A DNA stretch of 20,121 bases, taken from contig JALGZR010000070.1 of the NCBI GenBank assembly GCA_025774805.1, positions 1 through 20,121 of the forward strand, given 5' to 3'. A program made the translations under genes and the position numbers. Source of the DNA: a bacterium (lineage in GTDB: Bacteria; ARS69). This document shows, piece by piece, positions 1 to 8,363 of the stretch. How positions within the stretch are numbered: position 1 is the first letter of the stretch; the number at the start of each line of letters is the position of its first letter. The notes beneath the pieces are model-generated. The model was not told the origin of the DNA and made no database searches. It saw nothing but the letters and a program-made list of their open reading frames with translations.

Positions 1-840
1 GTCGCGGTCTCCCTCGTCCCGAAGGAACCCGAAGTGGCGGCAGCCCTCGAGGACGCCGGCGATGAGCTCCTCTTCCGCGAAGTACACGGTGTCAAGCCGC
101 CCGGCCCGCGAGGCCTCCCGCCGGACGTGCTCCTTCACGGCCTCGCTCGCGTTCCCGACGACGATCCCCCGGCAGTCGCCGAGAAGGGCCCCCACGTCGT
201 TGCCGGAGTCGCCGGCGAAGACGGTCCGATCCCCCGAGACCCGGCACTTCTCCTGCAGATACGTCAGGGCCGACCCCTTGGTTACGCCCCGGGGCAGGAG
301 GTCCAGAAACCCGATCCCTCCGGAGCGGCGGCCCCTCGATTCGTGATCGACGCTGGAGACGAGATTGCAGTTCTCACCCGCGGGTCCGAGCCGCTCGCGA
401 ACGAGACGGAGCACCTCCTCGGCGTCGAGCCCTCCCGGAAAGTAGTAGCTCCGCTTGAACTCGCGCTGCCTCCCCGGCTCCTGCAACGTGAGGACGGAGA
501 GACCGTCGAGCTCCCGGCCGATCTCCTCGGCCTCCCTTCCGCCGAAGAGCTCGCGCATGCGCTCCCGGTACACCGGATCGAGTCGGTAGCTCTCGCCGTC
601 CCGCTCGTGGATCGAGGTCCCCACGTCGCAGACGAGAATGTCCGGGGCGGGGAGTCCGTTCCGGTCGATTCCCACCCGGGTCATTTCGAGGTCCCGGCCG
701 GTGACGTAGGCCAGTCGGATCTCCTCGCGGTTCGTGATCGCTTCCCGAAAACGGACGATCTCGCGCGAATAGTCCGCGCGATCGTCCATCGGAAGGATCG
801 TCCCGTCGATGTCGGTCGCGAGCAGGATCGAGGGTGTCAT
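1..840 (-). CDS. Sucrose-6-phosphate phosphatase-like HAD hydrolase (3' end cut by window edge)
   Basis: Likely dephosphorylates sucrose-6-phosphate to sucrose in the cytosol, the final step after sucrose-phosphate synthase. ATG at 840; 280 codons are open to the left edge. HAD motifs are intact: I is DIDGT (D10 nucleophile, D12 acid/base), II is the Thr of VTGRD, III is K188 in GVTKGS, and IV is GDSGND (D211, D215). The last visible stretch (GVLEG..HFGFL) matches the end of the HAD domain of the neighbouring sucrose-phosphate synthase, so probably only a few residues are missing. A GGAGAG sequence lies just before the ATG. It is divergent from the fructokinase-SPS-SUS operon, which supports the sucrose assignment. 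A close alternative is glucosyl- or mannosyl-3-phosphoglycerate phosphatase of the same HAD subfamily, but context favours SPP. Confidence 0.82.
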   Translation of the reverse strand, partial: MTPSILLATDIDGTILPMDDRADYSREIVRFREAITNREEIRLAYVTGRDLEMTRVGIDRNGLPAPDILVCDVGTSIHERDGESYRLDPVYRERMRELFGGREAEEIGRELDGLSVLTLQEPGRQREFKRSYYFPGGLDAEEVLRLVRERLGPAGENCNLVSSVDHESRGRRSGGIGFLDLLPRGVTKGSALTYLQEKCRVSGDRTVFAGDSGNDVGALLGDCRGIVVGNASEAVKEHVRREASRAGRLDTVYFAEEELIAGVLEGCRHFGFLRDEGDRD

Positions 841-957
841 CGCTCTCCGGTCTTCAATCCGCAACACATGCCACTCACGCGCTCCGAGACGGAGGCCCGA
901 GAGGTCCTCCGAAAGACTCCGCACGCGGACTCGGGTGAGGTCCCCAGACGAGACCGA

Positions 958-985
958 ATTATAGGCGCGATCACGATCTCGGCAA
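958..985 (-). promoter_or_regulatory. Sigma-70-like promoter for the SPP-like gene
   Basis: On the minus strand a perfect TATAAT -10 (963 to 958) follows a TTGCCG -35 (985 to 980, 4 of 6 consensus) with a 16-nt spacer. AT-rich hexamers are rare in this GC-rich DNA, so the match stands out. A start near 951 would leave a leader of about 110 nt before the ATG at 840. Confidence 0.5.
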
Positions 986-1041
986 GGCGCGCGGAGAGGG
1001 GATCCCAGATCGCTCTTTGCAACGCCCCGTCGATCCCTTAA

Positions 1042-1062
1042 GGTTCACTGGGGCGGTGAACC
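1042..1062. promoter_or_regulatory. Inverted repeat upstream of fructokinase gene (operator or hairpin candidate)
   Basis: GGTTCAC (1042-1048) and GTGAACC (1056-1062) form a perfect 7-bp inverted repeat with a 7-nt centre, 41 nt before the fructokinase ATG. A CCTTAAGG palindrome (1036-1043) abuts it, and a TTGCAA hexamer lies at 1017-1022. It could be a repressor site for the sucrose operon or a leader hairpin. No convincing plus-strand -10 was found. Confidence 0.35.
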
Positions 1063-1103
1063 GATCGGCGAAACCACTCGGCAGCAGGAGCGCGCGCACC
1101 CCC

Positions 1104-2033
1104 ATGGCCTCACGAGAGCCCGTTCCCGGCAAACCGATCGTCTTCGGCGAGGTCCTGTTCGACCTCTTCGTCGACGGACGCGAGGTGCTGGGCGGAGCCC
1201 CCTTCAACGTCGCCTGGCACCTGCAGGGATTCGGCCTCGAGCCCCTCATGATCAGTCGCATCGGAGGGGACGAGAAAGGCGAGGAGATCCGCCGGGTCAT
1301 GACCTCGTGGGGCATGGACACCTCCGGGATCGAGGTCGACGACCTCCGCCCGACCGGGCTCGTGCGCGCGATCGTCCGAGACGGTCAGCCCGAGTTCCGG
1401 ATCGAGCCCCATCAGGCATACGACCGCATCGAAGGAGGTCCGGCGCGCTCGTCCGGCAAACTGGAATCGGCGGGGCTCCTCTACCACGGAACTCTTGCCC
1501 TGCGGTCGGACGCGTCCTGGATCGCGCTGAGGAGGATTCGGGACGAGTGCGGCGTTCCCGTGTTCGTGGACATCAACCTCCGAGCCCCCTGGTGGCATCC
1601 GGAACGGGTGCGCTGGAGTCTCGAGGGAGCCCGGTGGGTGAAGCTGAACAACAACGAGCTACGCGAGCTCACCCTCCTCGATTGCCGAACCGAGGAGGAG
1701 TGCGCCCGCGCCGCGCAGCGGCTCGCCGCCCGGTTCTCGATCGAGTGCGTGATCGTCACGCGGGGGGAACGGGGTGCGATCCTGGTCGCCGGCGGCGCGC
1801 TCCGGGAGCGCAGCGAAGCGGCCCCCGTGGAGGACCTCGTGGACACCGTCGGAGCCGGGGACGGGTTCAGCGCGGTGGCGATCCTCGGACTCATGCGCGG
1901 CTGGAGTGAGGCCGAAATACTGACGAGGGCCACGGGTTTCGCCGCGCGCCTCTGCGAGATCCAGGGGGCCACCTCCGTCGATCCGGCGCTCTACCGAGAC
2001 CATCGAGAATCCTGGCGGGAAGCGAACTGCTAG
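1104..2033 (+). CDS. PfkB-family carbohydrate kinase, probable fructokinase
   Basis: Probable ATP-dependent fructokinase, phosphorylating the fructose released by sucrose synthase. From the ATG at 1104 it is 309 aa, normal for the PfkB/ribokinase family. An N-terminal sugar-binding motif GGAPFN lies at residues 30-35. The C-terminal signature DTVGAGDGF (residues 247-255) contains the anion-hole GAGD with catalytic base D253. The frame is open further upstream (from 1017), but those residues look unlike PfkB, and the fold starts right after the chosen ATG (KPIVFGEVLFD). An AGGAG at 1086-1090 is a distant ribosome site. It is first in the operon; the SPS start follows after one base. Substrate specificity for fructose is inferred from context; other sugars are possible. 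Confidence 0.88.
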   Translation: MASREPVPGKPIVFGEVLFDLFVDGREVLGGAPFNVAWHLQGFGLEPLMISRIGGDEKGEEIRRVMTSWGMDTSGIEVDDLRPTGLVRAIVRDGQPEFRIEPHQAYDRIEGGPARSSGKLESAGLLYHGTLALRSDASWIALRRIRDECGVPVFVDINLRAPWWHPERVRWSLEGARWVKLNNNELRELTLLDCRTEEECARAAQRLAARFSIECVIVTRGERGAILVAGGALRERSEAAPVEDLVDTVGAGDGFSAVAILGLMRGWSEAEILTRATGFAARLCEIQGATSVDPALYRDHRESWREANC

Positions 2034-2034
2034 C

Positions 2035-4191
2035 ATGACGTCGTCGGACGGTCTTTCGATACTCAGTCTGAGCATCCACGGCTTGGTTCGCGGTTACGAT
2101 GTCGAGCTGGGCCGCGACGCGGACACCGGCGGACAGGTGCTGTACGTCCTGGAGCAAGCCCGGGCGCTCGCCCGCAATCCGGGCGTCCGCGAGGCCACAC
2201 TCGTGACGCGGCAGATCTTCGATCGGAACGTCGACGAGTCCTATACGATGTCGACGGAGGAAATCGGGGAGGGGACCCGCATCGCCCGCGTTCCCTTCGG
2301 TCCTCGGCGCTACCTGCGCAAGGAGAGCCTCTGGCCCTACCTCGACGGCCTCGTCGATCGGATCGTTCACGACATCCGATCGCTCTACTCCAAGCCGGAC
2401 GTCATTCACGGGCACTACGCCGACGGGGGTTACGTCGGGGCACAGCTCGCGAAGCTTCTCGGCGTTCCCTTCGTCTTCACCGGGCACTCGCTCGGCCGCG
2501 TGAAGCAGAAGCGTCTGTTGGAGAAGGGCGTATCGTCCCGGGCGCTCGACCGGCAGTTCCACTTCCCGGATCGGATCGAGGCCGAGGAGATGGCGCTCGA
2601 GGAGGCGGGGCTCGTGATCGCGAGCACGACCCAGGAGGTCGAGGAGCAGTACGAGCTCTACGACCACTACCAGCCGGACCGCATGGAGGTCATCCCGCCG
2701 GGCGTCGATCTGGCGCGCTTCCACGCCCCGCGGCGACACGCCCCGGTCCCGGCGATCGCGGCCGAGCTCTCCCGGTTCCTGCGCGATCCGGGCAAGCCGA
2801 TCATCCTGACGATGGCCCGACCGGACGAAAAGAAGAACTTCCCAACGTTGATCCGGGCCTACGCCGAGTGTCCGGAGCTCCGGAAGCTCGCCAATCTCGT
2901 TCTCGTCGCCGGAAACCGGGACGAGATCGGCGCAATGGAGCCGGGCGCCCGCCGCGTGCTCGCGGAGATCCTGATGCTGGTCGACAAGTACGACCTCTAC
3001 GGTTCCGTCGCGTACCCGAAGCACCACCGGCGGGAGGACGTGCCCGATCTCTACCGTCTGGCGGCACGGTCCAAGGGTGTGTTCGTCAACGCCGCGGTCA
3101 CGGAGCCCTTCGGTCTCACCCTGATCGAGGCCGCGGCGAGCGGCCTGCCGGTCGTCGCCACGCGCGACGGCGGCCCGAAGGACATCCTGGATGTCTGCCA
3201 GAACGGAATTCTCATCAATCCTCTGGACGGCACGGACATCCGCGACGCCGTGCTGGAGGTCCTGACCGACTCCGAGCGGTGGGAGAGCCGGTCGCAGAGC
3301 GGGATCCGCAACGCGCACGCGACCTACACGTGGGAGTCCCACGTGGAGAAGTACCTCCGCGAGGTGCGAAGCCTCCGGGAGGGAATGCGACCCGGCTACG
3401 ATCACTTCTGGACGCGGCAGATTCGCCTGCCCGGCATCGACCGGATCCTCGTGACCTCGGTGGACAAGACGCTCACGGGGGACGAGGAAGCCCTCAGCTC
3501 CCTGCTCGAGCTCCTCGAAGAGCGAGGAGACTCCGTCGGACTCGCGATCGCGACCGGTCGGCAGCCCGAGAGCGCGCTCGAGATTCTGGCCCGGAACGGC
3601 GTCCCGGAACCCGACATCCTGATCACCTGTGTCGGAACGGAGATCTACTACGGCAAGAACCTCGCGCTCGACCGGTCGTGGCTGCGCCACATCGACTGGA
3701 ACTGGAACCCCGACGCGGTTCGCGAGGCGATGGGCGAGCTGCCCGGGTTCAAGCTCCAGAAGAAGAACGAGCAGACGAGGTTCAAGGTCAGCTACATCAT
3801 CGACACGAGATACGCGCCTTCGATTCGGGAGGTCCGTCGCTATCTGCGGCAGAAGGGACTGCGGGTCAAGGTCGTCGCCTCGCTCGGGGCCTATCTGGAC
3901 GTCACGCCGATTCGGGCGAGCAACGGGCTCGCCGTGCGCTTCCTCTGCTTCAAGTGGGATCTCTCTCCGGATCGGGTCCTCGTCGCCGGGGACGCCGGCG
4001 GCGACGAGGACATGCTCAGCGGCAACACGCTCGGGGTCGTGGTCGGCAACTACAGCTCCGAGCTCGAGAAGCTCCGAGGAAAGCCCCGCGTCTACTTCGC
4101 CGAGGGAAGTCATGCCCGTGGAATCCTCGAGGGCATCGAGCACTACGGTTTCCTCGATGAAGTTCCGGCCTGGGAGGATTCGGTCGTATGA
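2035..4191 (+). CDS. Sucrose-phosphate synthase with C-terminal HAD domain
   Basis: Transfers glucose from UDP-glucose (or ADP-glucose) to fructose-6-phosphate to give sucrose-6-phosphate. The protein is 718 aa. Residues 1 to about 460 are a GT4, GT-B fold glycosyltransferase with DTGGQ (30-34), GHSLGR with H151, the R262-x4-K267 pair and the retaining-enzyme motif EPFGLTLIE (E357, E365). Residues from about 468 to 718 form an SPP-like HAD domain with GDAGGD (D653, D657). The first HAD motif reads SVDKT, so the nucleophile Asp is Ser475 and phosphatase activity is probably lost. This fits the separate SPP gene across the divergent promoter. The bidomain layout resembles cyanobacterial and plant SPS. 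The start has only a weak GGGA upstream and is probably translated by coupling to the kinase stop one base away. The stop overlaps the sucrose synthase start. Confidence 0.94.
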   Translation: MTSSDGLSILSLSIHGLVRGYDVELGRDADTGGQVLYVLEQARALARNPGVREATLVTRQIFDRNVDESYTMSTEEIGEGTRIARVPFGPRRYLRKESLWPYLDGLVDRIVHDIRSLYSKPDVIHGHYADGGYVGAQLAKLLGVPFVFTGHSLGRVKQKRLLEKGVSSRALDRQFHFPDRIEAEEMALEEAGLVIASTTQEVEEQYELYDHYQPDRMEVIPPGVDLARFHAPRRHAPVPAIAAELSRFLRDPGKPIILTMARPDEKKNFPTLIRAYAECPELRKLANLVLVAGNRDEIGAMEPGARRVLAEILMLVDKYDLYGSVAYPKHHRREDVPDLYRLAARSKGVFVNAAVTEPFGLTLIEAAASGLPVVATRDGGPKDILDVCQNGILINPLDGTDIRDAVLEVLTDSERWESRSQSGIRNAHATYTWESHVEKYLREVRSLREGMRPGYDHFWTRQIRLPGIDRILVTSVDKTLTGDEEALSSLLELLEERGDSVGLAIATGRQPESALEILARNGVPEPDILITCVGTEIYYGKNLALDRSWLRHIDWNWNPDAVREAMGELPGFKLQKKNEQTRFKVSYIIDTRYAPSIREVRRYLRQKGLRVKVVASLGAYLDVTPIRASNGLAVRFLCFKWDLSPDRVLVAGDAGGDEDMLSGNTLGVVVGNYSSELEKLRGKPRVYFAEGSHARGILEGIEHYGFLDEVPAWEDSVV

Positions 4192-6578
4192 CGACTCGCC
4201 TGGACGAGATGCTGGGAGCACACCGCCGGGAGATTCAACACCTCTTCCGGCAGTACATCGGGCTCGACCGGCCCCTCCTGCTGCGATCGGATCTCGTCGA
4301 CGCCTACGAGTCGTTCTGCGAGACGCCGGCGGGGCGACCGCTTGCGGACACGCCCTTCACGCCGATCATCCACGCGGCGCAGGAGGCTGTGCTCTTCCCG
4401 CCCCTCATCTACCTGTCCATCCGTCTCGGCGTGGCCGGATGGAGCTACGTCGAGATCCACGCGGATGAGATGCGATCCCACGAGATCTCCGTCTCCGAGT
4501 TTCTCCGCACCAAGGAGCGCGTGATCCATGGATCCTCGGCGGACGACGACTGGGTCGTCGAGATCGATCTGCGGCCTTTCGAGCGCGGCTTTCCGAAGAT
4601 GCGAGAGACCCGCTCGATCGGCCGGGGCGTCGAGTTCTTGAACCGTCATCTCTCGAGTCGGCTGTTCGCCGACATCGGACGGGGGGATCAGAGACTCTTC
4701 GACTTCCTCAAGGTCCACGAGGTGCGGGGAAAGCAGATGATGCTCAACGGGCAGATCCGCGACCTGGACGGGCTGAGAGAGGCGCTCGGAACCGCCCACG
4801 ACTACCTGCGGACCCTCCGCCCGAACTCCGAGTGGACCGACGTCGAACGGGACCTCGTGACCCTCGGGTTCGAGCCCGGGTGGGGCCGGACGGTCCCGCA
4901 GGTGCTGGAGACGATGGGACTCCTCTCCGACATCCTCGAGGCCCCCTCCCCGCACATCCTCGAGCACTTCCTCAGCCGGATTCCCATGATCTTCTCGATC
5001 GCCATCATCTCCCCGCACGGGTACTTCGGGCAGGCGGACGTGCTCGGCAAGCCGGACACCGGCGGACAGGTCGTGTACATCCTGGATCAGGTCCGTGCGC
5101 TCGAGCGCGCCATGCGGCAGTCCATCCACGACCAGGGCCTCGACATCGAGCCGCAGATCCTGGTCCTCACCCGGCTGATTCCCGAGTCCGAGGGAACCAC
5201 CTGCAGTCAGAGAATCGAGCGCATTCACGGCACCGAGTACGCCCGCATTCTCCGGATCCCATTCCGTGACCTGGACGGAGCGGTGATCCGGCACTGGATC
5301 TCCCGGTTCCAGATCTGGCCCCACCTCGAGCGATTTGCCCATGACGCCGCGACCGAAATGGTGGCCGAGCTCGGAGAGCCGCCGGACTTCATCATCGGGA
5401 ACTACTCCGATGGGAACCTGGTCGCCTCGATGCTCTCCAGCATTCTCGGGGTCACGCAGTGCAACATCGCGCACGCCCTCGAGAAGACGAAGTACCTCCA
5501 CTCCGACCTCTACTGGAAGGACCACGAGGCGGACCACCACTTCGATTGTCAGTACACGGCCGACCTGATCTCGATGAACACCGCCGACTTCATCATCACG
5601 AGCACGTACCAGGAGATCGCCGGCACGAGGAACAGCGTCGGACAGTACGAGAGCTACCGGTCGTTCACGATGCCGGGGCTGTATCGCGTCCTGGCGGGCA
5701 TCGACACCTTCGATCCGAAGTTCAACATCGTCGCTCCCGGGGCCGATGCCGAGATCTTCTTCCCCTACCACGCCACGGAACTCCGCCTGATCGAGCTGCA
5801 CGACGAGATCCGGGACATGGTCTTCGGGAAGGAAAGAGAAGACGCACACGGAAGCATCCGGGATCCGGACAAGCCTCTCGTGTTCGCCATGTCCCGGCTC
5901 GACCGAATCAAGAACATGACGGGGCTCGTGGAGTGGTTCGGGCGCTCCCCGGAGCTCCGCCGGGAGGCGAACCTCTTCGTCGTGGGAGGCTTCATCGATC
6001 CGGCCCGATCCTCGGACACGGACGAGCGGTCCCAGATCGAGCGGATGCACTCGCTCTTCGAGGAGCTCGAGCTCGACGGGCAGGCGCGCTGGCTCGTGAT
6101 GCAGTCGAACAAGAGCCTGGTCGGGGAGCTCTACCGGTTCGTCGCCGACACGGGGGGGATCTTCGTTCAGCCCGCGCTGTTCGAGGCCTTCGGATTGACC
6201 GTGATCGAGGCCATGACGTCGGGTCTCCCCACGTTCGCCACGTGCTACGGCGGTCCGCTCGAGACCATCGAGCACGGCGTTTCGGGCTTTCACCTGGATC
6301 CGAACCACGGGGACGAGGCGGCGGCCCGGATGGCCGCGTTCCTCGAGGAGTGCCGGAAGGACCCGGACACCTGGAGGCGGATCTCCACGGGGGCGATCGA
6401 GCGGGTCGAGAGCCGGTACACGTGGGAGCTCTACGCCGAGCGGCTGCTGGCCCTCTCCCGGATCTACGGCTTCTGGAAGTTCATCTCGAACATCGAGCGC
6501 GAGGAGACCAGCCGCTACCTGCAGATGTTCTACGGCCTGATGTTCCGCCCGCTCGCCCAGCGCATCGACCGAAGATAG
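4188..6578 (+). CDS. Sucrose synthase
   Basis: Reversible enzyme: sucrose plus NDP gives NDP-glucose plus fructose, usually working in the cleavage direction. At 796 aa it has the full length of the plant/cyanobacterial family. Residues 1 to about 270 are the helical regulatory N-terminal domains. The GT4 catalytic part starts with the family hallmark SPHGYFGQADVLGKPDTGGQ (DTGGQ at 290-294), then R570-x4-K575 and EAFGLTVIE (E666, E674), followed by TFATCYGGPLETI. Family members usually have EPFGLT, so Ala667 replaces the common Pro. ATG at 4188 overlaps the SPS stop by 4 nt, and a GGGAGG at 4172-4177 is a good ribosome site. Last gene of the operon; it supplies fructose for the upstream kinase and UDP- or ADP-glucose for polymer synthesis. 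Confidence 0.95.
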   Translation: MTTRLDEMLGAHRREIQHLFRQYIGLDRPLLLRSDLVDAYESFCETPAGRPLADTPFTPIIHAAQEAVLFPPLIYLSIRLGVAGWSYVEIHADEMRSHEISVSEFLRTKERVIHGSSADDDWVVEIDLRPFERGFPKMRETRSIGRGVEFLNRHLSSRLFADIGRGDQRLFDFLKVHEVRGKQMMLNGQIRDLDGLREALGTAHDYLRTLRPNSEWTDVERDLVTLGFEPGWGRTVPQVLETMGLLSDILEAPSPHILEHFLSRIPMIFSIAIISPHGYFGQADVLGKPDTGGQVVYILDQVRALERAMRQSIHDQGLDIEPQILVLTRLIPESEGTTCSQRIERIHGTEYARILRIPFRDLDGAVIRHWISRFQIWPHLERFAHDAATEMVAELGEPPDFIIGNYSDGNLVASMLSSILGVTQCNIAHALEKTKYLHSDLYWKDHEADHHFDCQYTADLISMNTADFIITSTYQEIAGTRNSVGQYESYRSFTMPGLYRVLAGIDTFDPKFNIVAPGADAEIFFPYHATELRLIELHDEIRDMVFGKEREDAHGSIRDPDKPLVFAMSRLDRIKNMTGLVEWFGRSPELRREANLFVVGGFIDPARSSDTDERSQIERMHSLFEELELDGQARWLVMQSNKSLVGELYRFVADTGGIFVQPALFEAFGLTVIEAMTSGLPTFATCYGGPLETIEHGVSGFHLDPNHGDEAAARMAAFLEECRKDPDTWRRISTGAIERVESRYTWELYAERLLALSRIYGFWKFISNIEREETSRYLQMFYGLMFRPLAQRIDRR

Positions 6579-6783
6579 GCACAGGCACGGGGCAGCCTCC
6601 GCAGACAAGGCCCCGGCCCACGGACGGCGGGGCGACTGAGGGCTCCCCCGCCTATTCGAGGAACTGGTACTCTCTCGGTCGAACGGAGCCGGGAGCGTTG
6701 CGGGCGGCGAATGCCCCTGCCCCCCGGAACGCGGTCCGGTCTCCACGGGATGAACCCGGCCCAGGAGCCGAGGGAGCTGGGAC

Positions 6784-7770
6784 ATGATGGACCTTTCCAC
6801 CCGGTACATGGGCCTCGAGCTGCCGAACCCGATCATCGCGAGCAGCTCGGGTCTCACGGCGTCGGTCGAAGAGGTGCGCAAGTGCGCCCGGTTCGGAGCG
6901 GGCGGGGTCGTTCTCCGGTCGATCTTCGAAGAGCAGATCGCCGAGGAGATGGAGGATCTGGGGGACCGGAGCGTCGGTGTACACGACCATCCGGAAGTGC
7001 GGGAGTACCTCAGCCGCTACGGGCAGGAGAACGCCATCGACGAGTACCTCGACCTGATCCGAGAGGCGAAGCGATCGGTCGAGATTCCCGTCATCGCGAG
7101 CATCCACTGTGCCACCTCCGGCGTCTGGATCGAGTTTGCCCGCAAGGTCGAACAGGCCGGTGCGGACGGAATCGAGCTGAACGTGTTCCTCATGCCGTTG
7201 GACCCCGATCGGGAGGGGCGCGAGTACGAGCAGGTCTACCTCGACATCGCCCGCGCCGTCTCCGCGAGTGTCTCCATTCCGGTGGCGCTCAAGATCGGCA
7301 CCTTCTTCTCCGGACTCGCCCACACCGTCCGGACCCTGGGGGCGAGCGGGGTCCGGGCGCTCGTCCTGTTCAATCGCTTCTACCGCTTCGACTTCGACAT
7401 CGAGACGTTGAGAATCGTGCCCGCCCGCGCGTTCAGCAGTCCCGACGAGATCGCCGGCTCGCTCCGCTGGATCTCCCTCCTCTCCGGACGCCTGAACTGC
7501 GACCTCGTCGCGAACACGGGGATTCACGACGGAGCGGGCGTCATCAAGCAGTTGCTGGCCGGGGCCTGCGCCGTGCAGATGTGCTCGGCGCTCTATCAGT
7601 ACGGCATCGAGCACATCGCCGTGGTTCTCGAAGAGGTGCGTCAATGGATGACCCAACACGGCTTCGAGACGATCGAGGACTTCCGGGGCAAGATGAGTCG
7701 GATGGCAAGTGGCAATCCGGAGGCCTACGAGCGGGTGCAGTTCATGAAGGTGGTGGAGGGTCGTCTCTAG
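6784..7770 (+). CDS. Dihydroorotate dehydrogenase-like flavoprotein
   Basis: A 328-aa TIM-barrel, FMN-type oxidoreductase of the dihydroorotate dehydrogenase-like family. Visible parts include MGLELPNPIIASSSGLT at the N-terminus, the ELNVF strand, the VALKIG lysine strand, and TGIHDG plus a glycine-rich CAVQMCSALYQYG phosphate-binding end. It has the class 1 length without an N-terminal membrane helix. No other pyrimidine gene is nearby, so true dihydroorotate oxidation is not assured; some family members sit beside other redox systems. ATG at 6784 is chosen with AGGGAG at 6771-6776, 7 nt away; a second ATG follows directly. It lies 205 nt after sucrose synthase and is probably a separate unit. 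It converges with the next minus-strand gene. Confidence 0.85.
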   Translation: MMDLSTRYMGLELPNPIIASSSGLTASVEEVRKCARFGAGGVVLRSIFEEQIAEEMEDLGDRSVGVHDHPEVREYLSRYGQENAIDEYLDLIREAKRSVEIPVIASIHCATSGVWIEFARKVEQAGADGIELNVFLMPLDPDREGREYEQVYLDIARAVSASVSIPVALKIGTFFSGLAHTVRTLGASGVRALVLFNRFYRFDFDIETLRIVPARAFSSPDEIAGSLRWISLLSGRLNCDLVANTGIHDGAGVIKQLLAGACAVQMCSALYQYGIEHIAVVLEEVRQWMTQHGFETIEDFRGKMSRMASGNPEAYERVQFMKVVEGRL

Positions 7771-7814
7771 CCGGCACATCTCACCGGCCCCGGGGAGGCT
7801 CTGTAGGCCCATGA

Positions 7815-7853
7815 ACGCGTCCGCGGCTCGACCCCTCAGTCCGCGGGACGCGT
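7815..7853. terminator. Convergent-gene hairpin, possible bidirectional terminator
   Basis: ACGCGTCCGCGG (7815-7826) pairs with CCGCGGGACGCGT (7841-7853) with one bulged base and a 14-nt loop. It sits between the stop of the DHOD-like gene and the end of the minus-strand membrane protein gene, whose last codons form one arm. There is no T-tract on either side, so intrinsic termination is only suggested by position. Confidence 0.4.
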
Positions 7854-8363
7854 GAGCACGTCGGCGAGCTTGGATCGCGTCGGAAACGTGAAGATCACCA
7901 ACGCGAGGAAGGCCGCGGGGGAGAGGAGGTTCCACCAGTAGTCGGGAAACTCCCGGAGGGTGCCGTCGGCCGTCCCCAGGAAACAGACGGCGAGCCCCAG
8001 GAGGGCCGAGCCTTCCGCGATCGCCAGGCGGAGGACGATCGCGCTCCGAAGAGCTTCGATGAGAGAGCTCGCGTTCTTGTCGGGTTCCGACTGCGCCGCT
8101 CGAATGTTCCGGCGAAAGAAGATCTGCCCGAGGCCGTACGCCAAAAGAACACCCAGGCCGTTCACTCCGGAGAGAGTGCGGATGAGACTCACGGATCCCG
8201 CCGTCGGCTTCCCCTCCGGGCCGAGCCCGAGATGCCGGACGAGAACCATCCCCAGGACAATGAGCACGCCCGCGGTGAGTGCGACGTAGAGAAGCTGGAA
8301 TACGCGGACGGTCTGCGGATCGAGGGCCTCCTCGATCTCCCGGCGGCTCAAGTGAACCGGCAT
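7836..8363 (-). CDS. Four-helix integral membrane protein of unknown function
   Basis: 175 aa; I do not recognise the family with confidence. An amphipathic N-terminus is followed by four hydrophobic segments at roughly residues 22-42, 57-82, 105-130 and 145-162. A charged loop between helices 2 and 3 contains RRNIR and EPDK. The third helix starts with a VLRLAIAEGSALLGLA pattern (conserved-looking Arg, Glu and small residues), which suggests a packed helical bundle rather than a transporter. An upstream in-frame ATG at 8381 exists, but AGGGGGG (8375 to 8369) sits just ahead of the ATG at 8363, so the shorter form is preferred. It lies downstream of the DUF1028 gene on the same strand, 134 nt away, with a terminator-like hairpin between. 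Confidence 0.7.
   Translation of the reverse strand: MPVHLSRREIEEALDPQTVRVFQLLYVALTAGVLIVLGMVLVRHLGLGPEGKPTAGSVSLIRTLSGVNGLGVLLAYGLGQIFFRRNIRAAQSEPDKNASSLIEALRSAIVLRLAIAEGSALLGLAVCFLGTADGTLREFPDYWWNLLSPAAFLALVIFTFPTRSKLADVLTRPAD

Noticed and set aside
366-378. 13-nt exact match (TGCAGTTCTCACC) to the right arm of the COX15 leader hairpin
   Set aside because: It lies inside the SPP-like coding region, has no matching second arm and no promoter-like block, so it is most likely chance.
837-1022. 61-codon minus-strand ORF ending with an ATGA overlap on the SPP-like start
   Set aside because: It begins upstream of the strong TATAAT promoter (958-963), so it would not be transcribed whole from it, and it has no ribosome site or recognisable sequence.
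34-1041. 335-codon plus-strand ORF opposite the SPP-like gene
   Set aside because: The minus strand carries intact HAD motifs in the right order; the plus-strand translation is an antisense shadow.
1000-1103. Sigma-54 (-24/-12) promoter for the fructokinase operon
   Set aside because: TTGC at 1017-1020 has no GG at the required distance upstream.
6610-6633. GCCCCG/CGGGGC inverted repeat after sucrose synthase
   Set aside because: Only 6 bp with a 12-nt loop and no T-run; such pairs are expected by chance in GC-rich DNA. The 205-nt gap 6579-6783 otherwise shows nothing clear.
1891-6881. Very long minus-strand open frames (776 and 912 codons) opposite SPS and sucrose synthase
   Set aside because: They mirror GC-biased codons of clearly recognisable plus-strand genes and their translations are low-complexity, rich in Glu, Asp, Arg, Val and Leu with no family pattern.
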